Position numbers and translations under genes: made by a program. Shown one piece after another: positions 8,218 through 15,616 of a stretch of DNA of 40,252 nucleotides. The notes beneath the pieces are model-generated. The model was not told the origin of the DNA, searched no databases, and was given only the letters and a program-made list of their open reading frames with translations. This DNA is from Actinomycetes bacterium (lineage in GTDB: Bacteria > Actinomycetota > Actinomycetes > Propionibacteriales > Nocardioidaceae), in the NCBI GenBank assembly GCA_030432975.1, contig JAUILS010000006.1, forward strand, positions 1 to 40,252. Direction: 5' to 3'. Each line of letters begins with the position of its first letter. The first letter of the stretch is position 1.

Positions 8218-8978
8218 CGGACCGTCCTCTTCTCGATCTTCTTGTCGGCGGCCTGCTCGGGCGTCAACGGCACCACCCGCTGCACGTAGACCCCCGGGGT
8301 GTGGATCGAGTCCGGGTCGAGCTCGCCCGGCTCGACCAGCTCCTCCACCTCGGCGATGGTCACCCGCCCGGCCATCGCGGCCAGCGGGTTGAAGTTGCGG
8401 CTGGACTTGTTGAAGACCAGGTTGCCGTGGCGGTCGCCGCGCCAGGCGCGCACCAGCCCGAAGTCGCAGACGATGGCCTCCTCGAGGACAAACTCCTTCG
8501 GCCCCTCGGCCGTCTCGAAGGTGCGCACCTCCTTGGCCGGGGAGGCGACGGCGACGTTGCCGTGGTCGTCGTACTTCCAGGGCAGGCCGCCCTCGGCGAC
8601 CTGGGTGCCGACACCGGTGGCGGTGTAGAACCCGGGGATGCCGGACCCGCCGGCGCGGAGCCGCTCGGCGAGCGTGCCCTGCGGGGTCAGCTCGACCTCG
8701 AGCTCGCCGGCGAGGTACTGCCGGGCGAACTCCTTGTTCTCCCCGACGTACGACGACACCATCCGGCGGATCCGCTTGTCGAAGAGGAGCACGCCGAGCC
8801 CCCACTCGTCGACGCCGCAGTTGTTCGACACCGCCTCCAGGTCCGTCACGCCCGCGTCGTGGATGGCCTGGATCAGCACCGACGGGATCCCGCACAGCCC
8901 GAAGCCACCCACCGCCAGCGACGACCCCGACGCGACGTCCGCGACCGCCTCCGCAGCCGACTCGACGACCTTGTCCAT
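8214..8978 (-). CDS. scoA: 3-oxoacid CoA-transferase subunit A
   Basis: The 254-residue alpha subunit partner of the preceding beta subunit. The CoA-binding start [13 protein letters not shown] is near residue 20, and Ser-Asn-Asn-Cys-Gly and the Thr-Gly-Val-Gly-Thr loop are also typical of the family. The ATG at 8978 has a strong GGGAGGGAGGA Shine-Dalgarno five bases upstream. It ends in a 4-nt overlap with the beta-subunit gene. The coiled-coil gene ends 39 bases upstream on the same strand, so co-transcription is possible but a shared function is not implied. Confidence 0.92.
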   Translation of the reverse strand: MDKVVESAAEAVADVASGSSLAVGGFGLCGIPSVLIQAIHDAGVTDLEAVSNNCGVDEWGLGVLLFDKRIRRMVSSYVGENKEFARQYLAGELEVELTPQGTLAERLRAGGSGIPGFYTATGVGTQVAEGGLPWKYDDHGNVAVASPAKEVRTFETAEGPKEFVLEEAIVCDFGLVRAWRGDRHGNLVFNKSSRNFNPLAAMAGRVTIAEVEELVEPGELDPDSIHTPGVYVQRVVPLTPEQAADKKIEKRTVR

Positions 8979-9017
8979 GGATCCTCCCTCCCTGCCCTCG
9001 CGGGCCCTTCCCTGAGG

Positions 9018-9992
9018 CTAGTGGTCGGTCAGCAGCTCGTGGCGACGGGCCTCCAGCCGGCCGATCTCGGCGTCGAGCTCGCCGGCCCGGGCGACCAGCA
9101 CCCGCCGCACCTCGATGACGGGGCCCTGGGCCCGGGCGACCCGCCCGCCCGCCTCGGAGATCCGGTTGCGCACCGACCAGTCGCTGAAGATGTTGTCGAA
9201 CCACACGTCGAAGAGGCGGGTCATCTCCGTCACCTCGACCCCGCCGACACCGTCCATGCCGACGTCGGCGAGTTCGCGGGAGAGCCGGCGCAGCGCCTCG
9301 TCGGCGGAGCGCATCTGCCGCTCGGCGGTGTCGACGCGGTCGTACTTCATCATGTCGGTGAGCAGGCCGCCGCCGAAGAACGTGTCGTAGGTCGACCACG
9401 ACCCCGCCGACCCGAGGGACGACTGGGCCCCGGAGAGGGCCTGCAGCGCGAGGTCGGCGGCGACGAGCGCCTCGTGGACCTCCTTGGCCGCGGCCCGCGC
9501 CGTGCCCAGCGCCGTGGCGACCTCGGCGAGCTCGGCCGCGGGGCCGGCGCCGGAGGCCACGATCCAGGCCTCCTTCGCCTCCAGGGCCACGGCCCGGCGA
9601 GCCCGGACGTCCCCCAGGTCTTGCAGCGCCCGCTCCAGTCGAGTGCGCTCCTCGCGGAGCGTGGCGAGGCGTGCCTCCGCCCTCGCGACGGCGTACTCCT
9701 GGGCCTGCTGCTCGGCCCGCTCGCGCTCCAGCTCGGTGGCGCGCGTGCCCCGCAGCGCATGCCAGATCCGGGTCGGGCTGATCCCCTCCAGCGCCTGCAG
9801 CTCGCCGGTCTGCACCGTCAGCACCCGCCGCTGGCTGGCCACGTCGCGCTCGGCCGCCTCCACCTCGGCGACGATGCTCGCGCGTCGCTGCGACAGCCGC
9901 GCGTGCTCGAGCACCGCCTCTTCGGCGGCCGCCAGCCGGTCGTGGACGCGCGCCGCGGCCTCCGCGTCGGAGGACTGGGGGCCGTCGGTCAC
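9018..9992 (-). CDS. Long coiled-coil protein of unknown function
   Basis: A 324-residue soluble protein with no signal peptide. Residues about 10-55 and 75-135 are heptad-like, rich in Glu, Ala, Arg and Leu, and a third helix pair closes the C-terminus (about 275-322). Between them is a non-helical core with [12 protein letters not shown] and a [12 protein letters not shown] stretch, which reads as a conserved interaction surface. I do not know a named family or function. The GTG start at 9992 has TAGGGT six bases upstream (9999-10004), so it is probably leaderless with its own promoter despite the ACC deaminase ending 26 bases before. Confidence 0.7.
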   Translation of the reverse strand: MTDGPQSSDAEAAARVHDRLAAAEEAVLEHARLSQRRASIVAEVEAAERDVASQRRVLTVQTGELQALEGISPTRIWHALRGTRATELERERAEQQAQEYAVARAEARLATLREERTRLERALQDLGDVRARRAVALEAKEAWIVASGAGPAAELAEVATALGTARAAAKEVHEALVAADLALQALSGAQSSLGSAGSWSTYDTFFGGGLLTDMMKYDRVDTAERQMRSADEALRRLSRELADVGMDGVGGVEVTEMTRLFDVWFDNIFSDWSVRNRISEAGGRVARAQGPVIEVRRVLVARAGELDAEIGRLEARRHELLTDH

Positions 9993-9998
9993 GCGGCC

Positions 9999-10004
9999 AC
10001 CCTA
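9999..10004 (-). promoter_or_regulatory. Leaderless -10 element of the coiled-coil gene
   Basis: TAGGGT on the minus strand, six bases before the GTG at 9992. Confidence 0.45.
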
Positions 10005-10018
10005 GAGCCCGGTCGGTG

Positions 10019-11086
10019 TCAGTGGGACAGCTCCCGCTCCGGCGCGCCCAGCCCCGGATAGCCGGCGTACGCCGACAGCGCGGGCTGGCCGCCCAGGTGG
10101 GCGTAGAGCACCCGCGACCCGGCGGAGATCTCGCCGGAGCGGATCATCCCGATCAGCCCGGCCATCGACTTCCCCTCGTAGACGGGGTCGGTGAGCATCC
10201 CCTCGGTGCGCGCGGCCAGCTGGATCGCCTCGACGGTGGTCTTGTCGGGCAGGCCGTACGCCGGCCCCACATAGCCGTCGACCAGGGTCAGCTCGTCGTC
10301 GCGCAGCGGCCTGCCGAGGCCGATCCGCTCCGCGGTGGCCGACGCGATCCGCCAGACCTGGTCGCGGGTCTGGTCGAGCGTGCCGGAGGCGTCGATGCCG
10401 ACCACCCGGCGTCCGGGCCGGTCGGAGAGCGCGAAGCCGGCGACCATGCCGGCGTGCGTCGAGCCGGTGACGGTGCACACCACGACGTGGTCGAAGAAGG
10501 TGTCGAGCTCGGCCTCCTGCGCCTCGACCTCGACCGCCCAGTTGGCGAAGCCCATGCCACCCAGGGGGTGGTCGGAGGCGCCGGCAGGGATCGGGTAGGG
10601 CGTGCCGCCCGCGTCGACCACGGAGTCGATCGCGCGCTTCCACGAGTCGCGCATGCCGATGTCGAAGCCGGCCGGGTCGATCCGGATGTCGCCGCCCATG
10701 ATCCGGGTCAGCTGGATGTTGCCGACCTTGTCGTAGACCACGTCGCTGTAGTCGACCCACCCCTCCTGCACCGTGACGGCCTTGAGCCCGAGGTGGGCGG
10801 CGACGCCGGTGACCTGGCGGGTGTGGTTGGACTGGATGCCGCCGATCGAGACGAGGGTGTCGCAGCCGGTGTCGATCGCCTCGGCGGCGAGGTACTCCAG
10901 CTTGCGCACCTTGTTGCCGCCGAAGGCGATGCCGGAGTTGCAGTCCTCCCGCTTGGCCCAGATCTCGACCTTGCCGCCCAGCGCCTCAGAGAGCCGTGGC
11001 AGCGGGTGGACCGGGGACGGGCCGAACAGCAGCGGCTCGCGGCGGAAGTCGGCGAGGGTCGCGGGTGCGGTGCTGGCGTCGCTCAT
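10019..11086 (-). CDS. acdS: 1-aminocyclopropane-1-carboxylate (ACC) deaminase
   Basis: A 355-residue PLP enzyme that opens ACC, the plant ethylene precursor, to 2-oxobutyrate and ammonia. The PLP Lys is Lys59 in Gly-Gly-Asn-Lys-Val-Arg-Lys-Leu-Glu. Two positions that separate true ACC deaminase from D-cysteine desulfhydrase have the deaminase residues: Tyr303-Glu304 in Pro-Val-Tyr-Glu-Gly-Lys-Ser and Leu331 in Tyr-Ala-His-Leu-Gly-Gly. The ATG at 11086 has TAGAGT six bases upstream (11093-11098), leaderless. No Lrp-type acdR regulator lies beside it. The gene suggests a soil or plant-associated life. The substrate call rests on these residues and on overall similarity. Confidence 0.9.
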   Translation of the reverse strand: MSDASTAPATLADFRREPLLFGPSPVHPLPRLSEALGGKVEIWAKREDCNSGIAFGGNKVRKLEYLAAEAIDTGCDTLVSIGGIQSNHTRQVTGVAAHLGLKAVTVQEGWVDYSDVVYDKVGNIQLTRIMGGDIRIDPAGFDIGMRDSWKRAIDSVVDAGGTPYPIPAGASDHPLGGMGFANWAVEVEAQEAELDTFFDHVVVCTVTGSTHAGMVAGFALSDRPGRRVVGIDASGTLDQTRDQVWRIASATAERIGLGRPLRDDELTLVDGYVGPAYGLPDKTTVEAIQLAARTEGMLTDPVYEGKSMAGLIGMIRSGEISAGSRVLYAHLGGQPALSAYAGYPGLGAPERELSH

Positions 11087-11203
11087 GGCGGGACTCTAGC
11101 CACGTATCACCCCGTCGGGTCAGGCCTCCTCTCTCTCATCCCCCGGTGCCGCGTCGCCCGGGAGACGTCCGGGCCGGGACCGGAGGGCAAGGGGGAATCA
11201 ACC

Positions 11204-12220
11204 ATGCACGACCACGATCTCTTCGCTGCCGAGGCGTCCGCACTGCCGAGCGACCTCGCCGACCTGACGGGCGCCCGCGAGGCCGCCGAGGACCGGTTCA
11301 TGGACCGGTCCAACGTTGTCGGCGTCGGCATCGGCCACAAGATCAGCAACGGCGAGGACACCGGCAAGCCCAGCATCATGGTGCTCGTCAGCGAGAAGCT
11401 GCCCGAGTCGATGCTCGACTCGCGCGACAAGGTCTCCAAGACCGTCGAGAGCACGCCGACCGACGTGCTCGAGGTCGGCCACCTGCTCGCCGGCGGCGGC
11501 ACCGCCGTGGAGGAGCCGATGGAGCTGTCGCAGGAGCTGCAGCAGATCGACGCGCAGAAGCTGGCCACCCGGGTCCGCCCGGTCCGTCCCGGCTACAGCG
11601 TCGGCCACTTCAAGATCACCGCGGGCACGATCGGGGCGGGGTGCTACGACCTGGCGCCGCTCCCCGGGAAGCCCACCCGCTACTACATCCTCAGCAACAA
11701 CCACGTGCTGGCCAACAGCAACGCGGCCGCGATCGGCGACCCGGTCTACCAGCCCGGTCCGTTCGACGGCGGCGGTCCGGCCGACGCGATCGGCCGGCTG
11801 GCGCGGTTCGTGCCGATCAAGTTCGACGGCTCGTGCAACTACGTCGACGCCGCGATCGCCGAGGTGCCGTTCGACACCATCGACCGCGACATCTACTGGA
11901 ACGGCTACCCGACCACGGCCGCCACCGCCGCCTCCGTCGGGCAGCTGGTCAAGAAGACGGGGCGGACGACGCACTTCACGACCGGCCGGGTGACCGCCGT
12001 CAACGCGACGGTCAACGTGGGCTACGGCTCCGCCGGGGTCGCGAAGTTCTGCAACCAGATCATCACCAGCGACATGTCGGCCGGCGGCGACAGCGGCTCG
12101 CTGGTGCTGGACTGGCAGAACCGCCCCGTCGGCCTGCTCTTCGCGGGCTCGGCGGTCGCCACGATCCTCAACCCGATCGCGGCGGTGCAGCTCGCCCTGC
12201 AGGTGCGCGTCTGGCCGTGA
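11204..12220 (+). CDS. Trypsin-like serine protease, Nal1-type, without signal peptide
   Basis: A 338-residue chymotrypsin-fold protease. The triad is visible: His167 in Ile-Leu-Ser-Asn-Asn-His-Val-Leu-Ala, Asp215 in Asn-Tyr-Val-Asp-Ala-Ala-Ile-Ala, Ser297 in Ala-Gly-Gly-Asp-Ser-Gly-Ser-Leu-Val. Residues 38-95 form an N-terminal domain (Val-Val-Gly-Val-Gly-Ile-Gly, then a Ser-Ile-Met-Val-Leu-Val strand) like that of the plant NAL1 group and its bacterial relatives. There is no signal peptide, so it would act in the cytoplasm unless exported another way. The ATG at 11204 follows AAGGGGG; the frame is open far upstream antisense to acdS, which is not coding. Its convergent neighbour resembles the N-terminal domain alone. 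Confidence 0.82.
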   Translation: MHDHDLFAAEASALPSDLADLTGAREAAEDRFMDRSNVVGVGIGHKISNGEDTGKPSIMVLVSEKLPESMLDSRDKVSKTVESTPTDVLEVGHLLAGGGTAVEEPMELSQELQQIDAQKLATRVRPVRPGYSVGHFKITAGTIGAGCYDLAPLPGKPTRYYILSNNHVLANSNAAAIGDPVYQPGPFDGGGPADAIGRLARFVPIKFDGSCNYVDAAIAEVPFDTIDRDIYWNGYPTTAATAASVGQLVKKTGRTTHFTTGRVTAVNATVNVGYGSAGVAKFCNQIITSDMSAGGDSGSLVLDWQNRPVGLLFAGSAVATILNPIAAVQLALQVRVWP

Positions 12221-12266
12221 GCCGGCGCTGACCGTGGTGACAGGTGCTGACGACCGAGTCGGGGGC

Positions 12267-12581
12267 TCAGGCCTCCGGCTCGGTCGGGGCCCCGTCGGAG
12301 TCGTCGGGCCGGTCGGCGTCGTCGGAGCCGTCGTACGCCTGGACCGGGCCGGTCCGCTCCACCCGGATCGACAGCCCGCCGACGGTCTCCGGGATCTCGT
12401 CGGGGGAGCCGCTGGTGTAGACGACGACCTGCTGCTCGCCGCCCTCGCCCTCCCCCAGCCCCACGGCCTCGACGCCGTGGGTGCCGACCCAGCCGGACGC
12501 CTCGGCGAGCGCGGCCTGCGCGTGGTCGTCGGGCCGCTCGGGCATCGCGTCGTGGAGGTCCCCGAGGAAGTCGTCGCTCAT
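12267..12581 (-). CDS. Small acidic protein resembling the N-terminal domain of the adjacent protease
   Basis: A 104-residue acidic protein. Its middle (about residues 33-82: Gly-Val-Glu-Ala-Val-Gly-Leu-Gly, then Gln-Gln-Val-Val-Val-Tyr, Ile-Pro-Glu-Thr-Val-Gly-Gly, Ile-Arg-Val-Glu-Arg-Thr-Gly) follows the same strand-and-turn order as residues 38-95 of the convergently encoded protease (Val-Val-Gly-Val-Gly-Ile-Gly, Ser-Ile-Met-Val-Leu-Val, Val-Glu-Ser-Thr-Pro-Thr-Asp-Val-Leu-Glu-Val-Gly). The C-terminus is an Asp/Glu-rich tail. The ATG at 12581 has TACGCT six bases upstream (12588-12593). A role as partner or inhibitor of the protease is inference; the resemblance could be a common small fold. 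Confidence 0.6.
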   Translation of the reverse strand: MSDDFLGDLHDAMPERPDDHAQAALAEASGWVGTHGVEAVGLGEGEGGEQQVVVYTSGSPDEIPETVGGLSIRVERTGPVQAYDGSDDADRPDDSDGAPTEPEA

Positions 12582-12614
12582 GTCGCGAGCGTACGCCGGT
12601 CACCGGCGCCCACC

Positions 12615-12620
12615 TAGGCT
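12615..12620 (+). promoter_or_regulatory. Leaderless -10 element (TAGGCT)
   Basis: TAGGCT ends seven bases before the ATG at 12628, which fixes that start over upstream in-frame codons. Confidence 0.5.
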
Positions 12621-12627
12621 TGCCGCC

Positions 12628-12996
12628 ATGGCGACCCAGCGACTGGTCGGCGTCTACGACGCCGACGGCGGCCTGCTCGGCGAGGCGGCGTACGTCTGGG
12701 GCAAGCTGCGCGGCACCCGCCACTGCGCGCTGTGCGACATCACCCACTCCCCCGTCCGCCGCAAGCCGGCGTGGGACGCGATGGTGGCGCGGCTCGGCGT
12801 GGAGTTCGAGCTGCTGCACCTCAACGAGATGGGTCCCGATGTCGCGGAGGCCGTCCGGTCCGCCGGCGCCCCCGTGGTGCTGGCGGAGGACGAGTCCGGG
12901 CTGCGCGTGCTGCTGTCGGCCGAGGAGCTGGACGGGCTGGACGGCTCGGTGAGCGCGTTCGAGGCGGCTGTCGCCCCGCTGCTCGACCGCCGTTGA
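12628..12996 (+). CDS. Small CxxC protein of unknown function
   Basis: A 122-residue soluble protein. It opens with a beta strand (Arg-Leu-Val-Gly-Val-Tyr-Asp-Ala-Asp-Gly), then a helix and a His-Cys-Ala-Leu-Cys-Asp-Ile-Thr-His motif near residue 32 that could bind a metal or be redox-active, a Trp-Asp-Ala-Met helix, and a Gly-Ala-Pro-Val-Val-Leu strand. The second half looks thioredoxin-like in strand order, but the CxxC is not at the usual place, so I give no function. The start is fixed by TAGGCT seven bases upstream. The neighbouring gene at 12581 diverges from it with 46 bp between starts. Confidence 0.65.
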   Translation: MATQRLVGVYDADGGLLGEAAYVWGKLRGTRHCALCDITHSPVRRKPAWDAMVARLGVEFELLHLNEMGPDVAEAVRSAGAPVVLAEDESGLRVLLSAEELDGLDGSVSAFEAAVAPLLDRR

Positions 12997-13034
12997 GCCG
13001 CCGATCTCGTGGTGTCGACGGCCCGGCGGGCTGC

Positions 13035-13082
13035 GTCGTGTGCCCGGGCCCCGCGGAGACGACGACGCCTCCGGCACACGAC
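13035..13082. terminator. 10-bp inverted repeat downstream of the CxxC protein gene
   Basis: GTCGTGTGCC (13035-13044) and GGCACACGAC (13073-13082) pair perfectly around a 28-nt loop. It sits 38 bases after the stop at 12996 and 29 bases before the next -10, so it may be a terminator or a binding site. Confidence 0.35.
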
Positions 13083-13122
13083 CCCACCGAGCGGCGCCGA
13101 GCCCGCGGACTAACCTGACCGC

Positions 13123-13860
13123 ATGCGCGTCGACATCTCGACACCCGACGGCAACGCGGAGGCCTGGCTGGCCACGCCCGACGACGAGGGGCCGAACCCC
13201 GGCATCCTGCTGTTCATCGACGCCTTGGGCCTGCGGCCGCGGATCCACGAGATGGCCGACCGGATCGCCTCGTGGGGGTACGTCGTGCTGGCGCCCAACG
13301 TCTTCTACCGCGAGGGCAGGGCCGCCGAGACGTCGCCCGACGGTCCGCTCGACACCGACGAGAAGCGCGGGGCGTTCTTCGCCGAGGCGGGCCCGCGCAT
13401 CCAGCGGCTCACGCCCGCCCAGGCGCTGCCCGACATCAAGGCGTACCTCGACGCCCTCACCTCGCGCCCCGACGTGACCGTCCCGGTCGGCGTCGTCGGC
13501 TATTGCATGGGTGCCCGGCTGGCCATCCGAGCGGCCTGCGCCCATCCGGACGAGGTCGCCGCATGCGCGGGCTTCCATGGCGGTGGCCTCGCGACCGACG
13601 AACCCGACAGCCCGCACCTCGGGCTGCCGGACGCCGACGCACGGTTCCTCTTCGGCCACGCCGACCAGGACCCCTCGATGGACGCCGCCGCGGTCGCGCG
13701 GCTGCATGCGGCGATGGACGCCGCGGACGTCGACGGGATCAACGAGGTCTACGCCGGCGCCCGCCACGGCTACACGATGGCCGACACCGCCGTCTTCGAC
13801 GAGGCCGCCACCGAGCGCCACTTCGCGGAGCTGCGGGAGCTGCTCGACGACACCCTGTGA
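13123..13860 (+). CDS. Dienelactone hydrolase family protein
   Basis: A 245-residue cytoplasmic alpha/beta hydrolase of the dienelactone hydrolase family, which open lactones in chlorocatechol breakdown but also act on many other esters. The Cys-type nucleophile is Cys128 in the elbow Gly-Tyr-Cys-Met-Gly, with Asp181 in Gly-His-Ala-Asp-Gln-Asp and His215 in Ala-Arg-His-Gly-Tyr completing the triad. Length is normal. The ATG at 13123 has TAACCT six bases upstream (13111-13116), so the mRNA is probably leaderless. No catechol or chlorocatechol genes are near, so the natural substrate is open. Confidence 0.88.
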   Translation: MRVDISTPDGNAEAWLATPDDEGPNPGILLFIDALGLRPRIHEMADRIASWGYVVLAPNVFYREGRAAETSPDGPLDTDEKRGAFFAEAGPRIQRLTPAQALPDIKAYLDALTSRPDVTVPVGVVGYCMGARLAIRAACAHPDEVAACAGFHGGGLATDEPDSPHLGLPDADARFLFGHADQDPSMDAAAVARLHAAMDAADVDGINEVYAGARHGYTMADTAVFDEAATERHFAELRELLDDTL

Positions 13861-13870
13861 GCCGGGCAGG

Positions 13871-13885
13871 GCGCCTCCGAGGCGC
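13871..13885. terminator. Palindrome GCGCCTC-C-GAGGCGC after the hydrolase gene
   Basis: Perfect 7-bp arms around a single base, ten bases past the stop at 13860. It can end the hydrolase transcript. It has the same build as the GCTCCTC-S-GAGGAGC palindromes nearby, differing by a paired T-to-G and A-to-C change that keeps the stem. Confidence 0.4.
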
Positions 13886-13922
13886 GTTGCGCACCCGGCC
13901 GGGGTGCCCCGGGGTGCGGAGC

Positions 13923-13937
13923 GCTCCTCGGAGGAGC
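13923..13937. repeat. REP-like palindrome GCTCCTC-G-GAGGAGC (single copy)
   Basis: A perfect 15-bp palindrome. Read on the minus strand its flank gives GGGGCTCCTCCGAGGAGCG, the same as the left palindrome of the pair at 20182-20196, so the two share more than the palindrome itself. It lies 13 bases upstream of the -10 of the following gene. Confidence 0.6.
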
Positions 13938-13950
13938 CCCACCCCGCGGC

Positions 13951-13956
13951 TACGCT
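13951..13956 (+). promoter_or_regulatory. Leaderless -10 element (TACGCT)
   Basis: TACGCT ends seven bases before the ATG at 13964 and fixes that start. Confidence 0.5.
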
Positions 13957-13963
13957 CGCCCGC

Positions 13964-14698
13964 ATGCGGATCCTCCTCGGCCTGCCCGACGCCCGCGCGC
14001 CGCGGGGGGCGGCGCTGCCTGACGGCGCCTACGCCTGGCCCGAGGAGTCGTCGTGGACGCGGGTCACCATGCTCCGCACGCTCGACGGCGGCGTGGCCGG
14101 GCCCGACGGCAGGAGTGGGTCGGTGTCGTCGCCGCTGGACCGCGACGTGCTCGGCGAGGTGCGCCGCCTGGCCGACGCCGTCGTGGTCGGAGCCGAGACG
14201 TTGCGCATCGAGCGCTACGGCCCGATGCGCGCCCGCGACGACGCCCTGGAGGAGCGCCGGGCGGCCGGCCAGGCCGACGCCCCCGTCCTGGTGATCGTCA
14301 GCGGCAGCCTCGACCTGCCCTGGGACGAGGACGTCTTCACCGACTCCACGATCACCCCGATCGTCGCCACCGGCAGCGCCGCGACCAAGGCGGGGCTCGA
14401 GCGCGCCGCAGCCCATGCCACCGTCCTCCAGCTCGACGACGAGCGCGTCACCGCGACCGCCCTCCTCGACGCCCTCCACGAGCGCGGCCTGCACCGCGTC
14501 GTCTGCGAGGGCGGACCGGGACTGCTGGCCGGTTTCGCCGCGGACGATGTGGTCGACGAGGTGTGCCTGACCATCGCCCCGATGCAGCCGGCGATGGTGC
14601 CGCCCTCCGACCCGGAGGAGGACCCGCGCGACTACGAGCTGGTGCAGCTGCTGGAGCACGAGTCGTTCCTTTTCGCGCGCTACCACCGGTCCCGGTGA
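13964..14698 (+). CDS. RibD C-terminal-type pyrimidine reductase family protein, Rv2671-like
   Basis: A 244-residue NADPH-dependent reductase of the RibD C-terminal/DHFR-like fold. Diagnostic stretches are the Leu-Asp-Gly-Gly-Val substrate loop, Ala-Asp-Ala-Val-Val-Val-Gly-Ala-Glu-Thr-Leu-Arg-Ile-Glu-Arg-Tyr-Gly and Val-Cys-Glu-Gly-Gly-Pro-Gly-Leu-Leu-Ala-Gly near residue 185, followed by Asp-Glu-Val-Cys-Leu-Thr-Ile-Ala-Pro. This is the pattern of Mycobacterium tuberculosis Rv2671, which has the RibD fold but can replace dihydrofolate reductase. It lacks the deaminase half of true RibD, and no other riboflavin genes are near. The ATG at 13964 is set by TACGCT seven bases upstream. The DHPS-like gene 24 bases downstream supports a folate role; that is inference. 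Confidence 0.82.
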   Translation: MRILLGLPDARAPRGAALPDGAYAWPEESSWTRVTMLRTLDGGVAGPDGRSGSVSSPLDRDVLGEVRRLADAVVVGAETLRIERYGPMRARDDALEERRAAGQADAPVLVIVSGSLDLPWDEDVFTDSTITPIVATGSAATKAGLERAAAHATVLQLDDERVTATALLDALHERGLHRVVCEGGPGLLAGFAADDVVDEVCLTIAPMQPAMVPPSDPEEDPRDYELVQLLEHESFLFARYHRSR

Positions 14699-14710
14699 GG
14701 CGAGCCTGGC

Positions 14711-14716
14711 TAGGCT
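14711..14716 (+). promoter_or_regulatory. Leaderless -10 element (TAGGCT)
   Basis: TAGGCT ends six bases before the ATG at 14723, giving the DHPS-like gene its own start of transcription. Confidence 0.5.
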
Positions 14717-14722
14717 CCCCGC

Positions 14723-15610
14723 ATGATCTCGCTGCCCCGGCTGCTCGCGCTCGCCGAGGACCACCGCGACGCGCTGGACGCCCCGGTCGCCCCGGTCCGG
14801 CTCGGTGACGTCGACGTCGACACCGACGCGCACCCGGTGGTCATGGGCACGATCAACCTGTCCCGCGACTCGACCTACCGCGACAGCGTCGCCACCTCCA
14901 CCGAGTCCGCCGTCCGTCGGGGGCGGCTGCTCGTCGCCCAGGGCGCCGACCTCGTCGACCTCGGCGCCGAGTCGACCAACGGGCCCGCCGCCCGCGTCGA
15001 CGCCGACCGCCAGGCCGAGCTGATGGTGCCGGTCGTCAAGCAGCTCGCCGCCGACGGGCTCGTCGTCTCCGCCGAGACGTACGACGCCGAGCTGGCCGCC
15101 GCCTGCCTCGAGGCAGGCGCCCGCGTCGTCAACTACACCGGCCGGGCCGCGGACGCCGACCTCTTCGCCACGGTCGCCGACCACGACGCCACGCTCGTGC
15201 TCTGCTGGATCGCCGGCGACGACGCCCGCGACGTCTCCGACGCGCCGCGTGCCGAGGACCCGATGCCCGGCTATCTCGCGCACTTCACCGAGCGGGTGGC
15301 CGCCGCCCGGGCGGCAGGCGTCCGCCACCTCGTGATCGACCCTGGACTCGGCCTCTACTACGGCAACCTCACCGACCCCGAGACCCGGATCGACTACCAG
15401 ACCCGCGTCATGCTGCGGACCTTCGAGCTGCGGGCGCTCGGGCTGCCGGTCTGCCATGCGCTGCCGCACGCCTTCGACCTGTTCCAGGAGGAGTACCGCT
15501 CCGCCGAGCCGTTCTTCGCCGTGCTCGCGAGGCTGGCCGGCACCGCCATGTTCCGCACCCACGAGGTGCCGACCGTGCGGGCCGCACTCACCGCGATGCA
15601 GCGCCTCTGA
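14723..15610 (+). CDS. Dihydropteroate synthase-like (pterin-binding) protein
   Basis: A 295-residue TIM-barrel protein with the order of pterin-binding motifs of dihydropteroate synthase: Met-Gly-Thr-Ile-Asn-Leu-Ser-Arg-Asp-Ser near residue 41 (FolP has Gly-x-x-Asn-x-Thr-x-Asp-Ser-Phe), Asp-Leu-Gly-Ala-Glu-Ser-Thr near 90, Val-Ser-Ala-Glu-Thr-Tyr near 115 (FolP has Ser-x-Asp-Thr), and Val-Ile-Asp-Pro-Gly-Leu-Gly near 210. Several FolP positions are changed, including the pABA/pyrophosphate loop and the Lys-containing Gly-Phe-Gly-Lys turn, which is Leu-Tyr-Tyr-Gly-Asn here. It may therefore be a diverged DHPS or bind another pterin. It follows the Rv2671-like reductase by 24 bases. The ATG is supported by a leaderless -10. 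Confidence 0.75.
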   Translation: MISLPRLLALAEDHRDALDAPVAPVRLGDVDVDTDAHPVVMGTINLSRDSTYRDSVATSTESAVRRGRLLVAQGADLVDLGAESTNGPAARVDADRQAELMVPVVKQLAADGLVVSAETYDAELAAACLEAGARVVNYTGRAADADLFATVADHDATLVLCWIAGDDARDVSDAPRAEDPMPGYLAHFTERVAAARAAGVRHLVIDPGLGLYYGNLTDPETRIDYQTRVMLRTFELRALGLPVCHALPHAFDLFQEEYRSAEPFFAVLARLAGTAMFRTHEVPTVRAALTAMQRL

Positions 15611-15616
15611 GCATCG

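Noticed and set aside
10016-11203. Upstream in-frame extension of the protease gene by about 400 codons
   Set aside because: It is antisense to the ACC deaminase gene, whose product has all catalytic residues; the ATG at 11204 has a ribosome site and gives the family's normal N-terminus.
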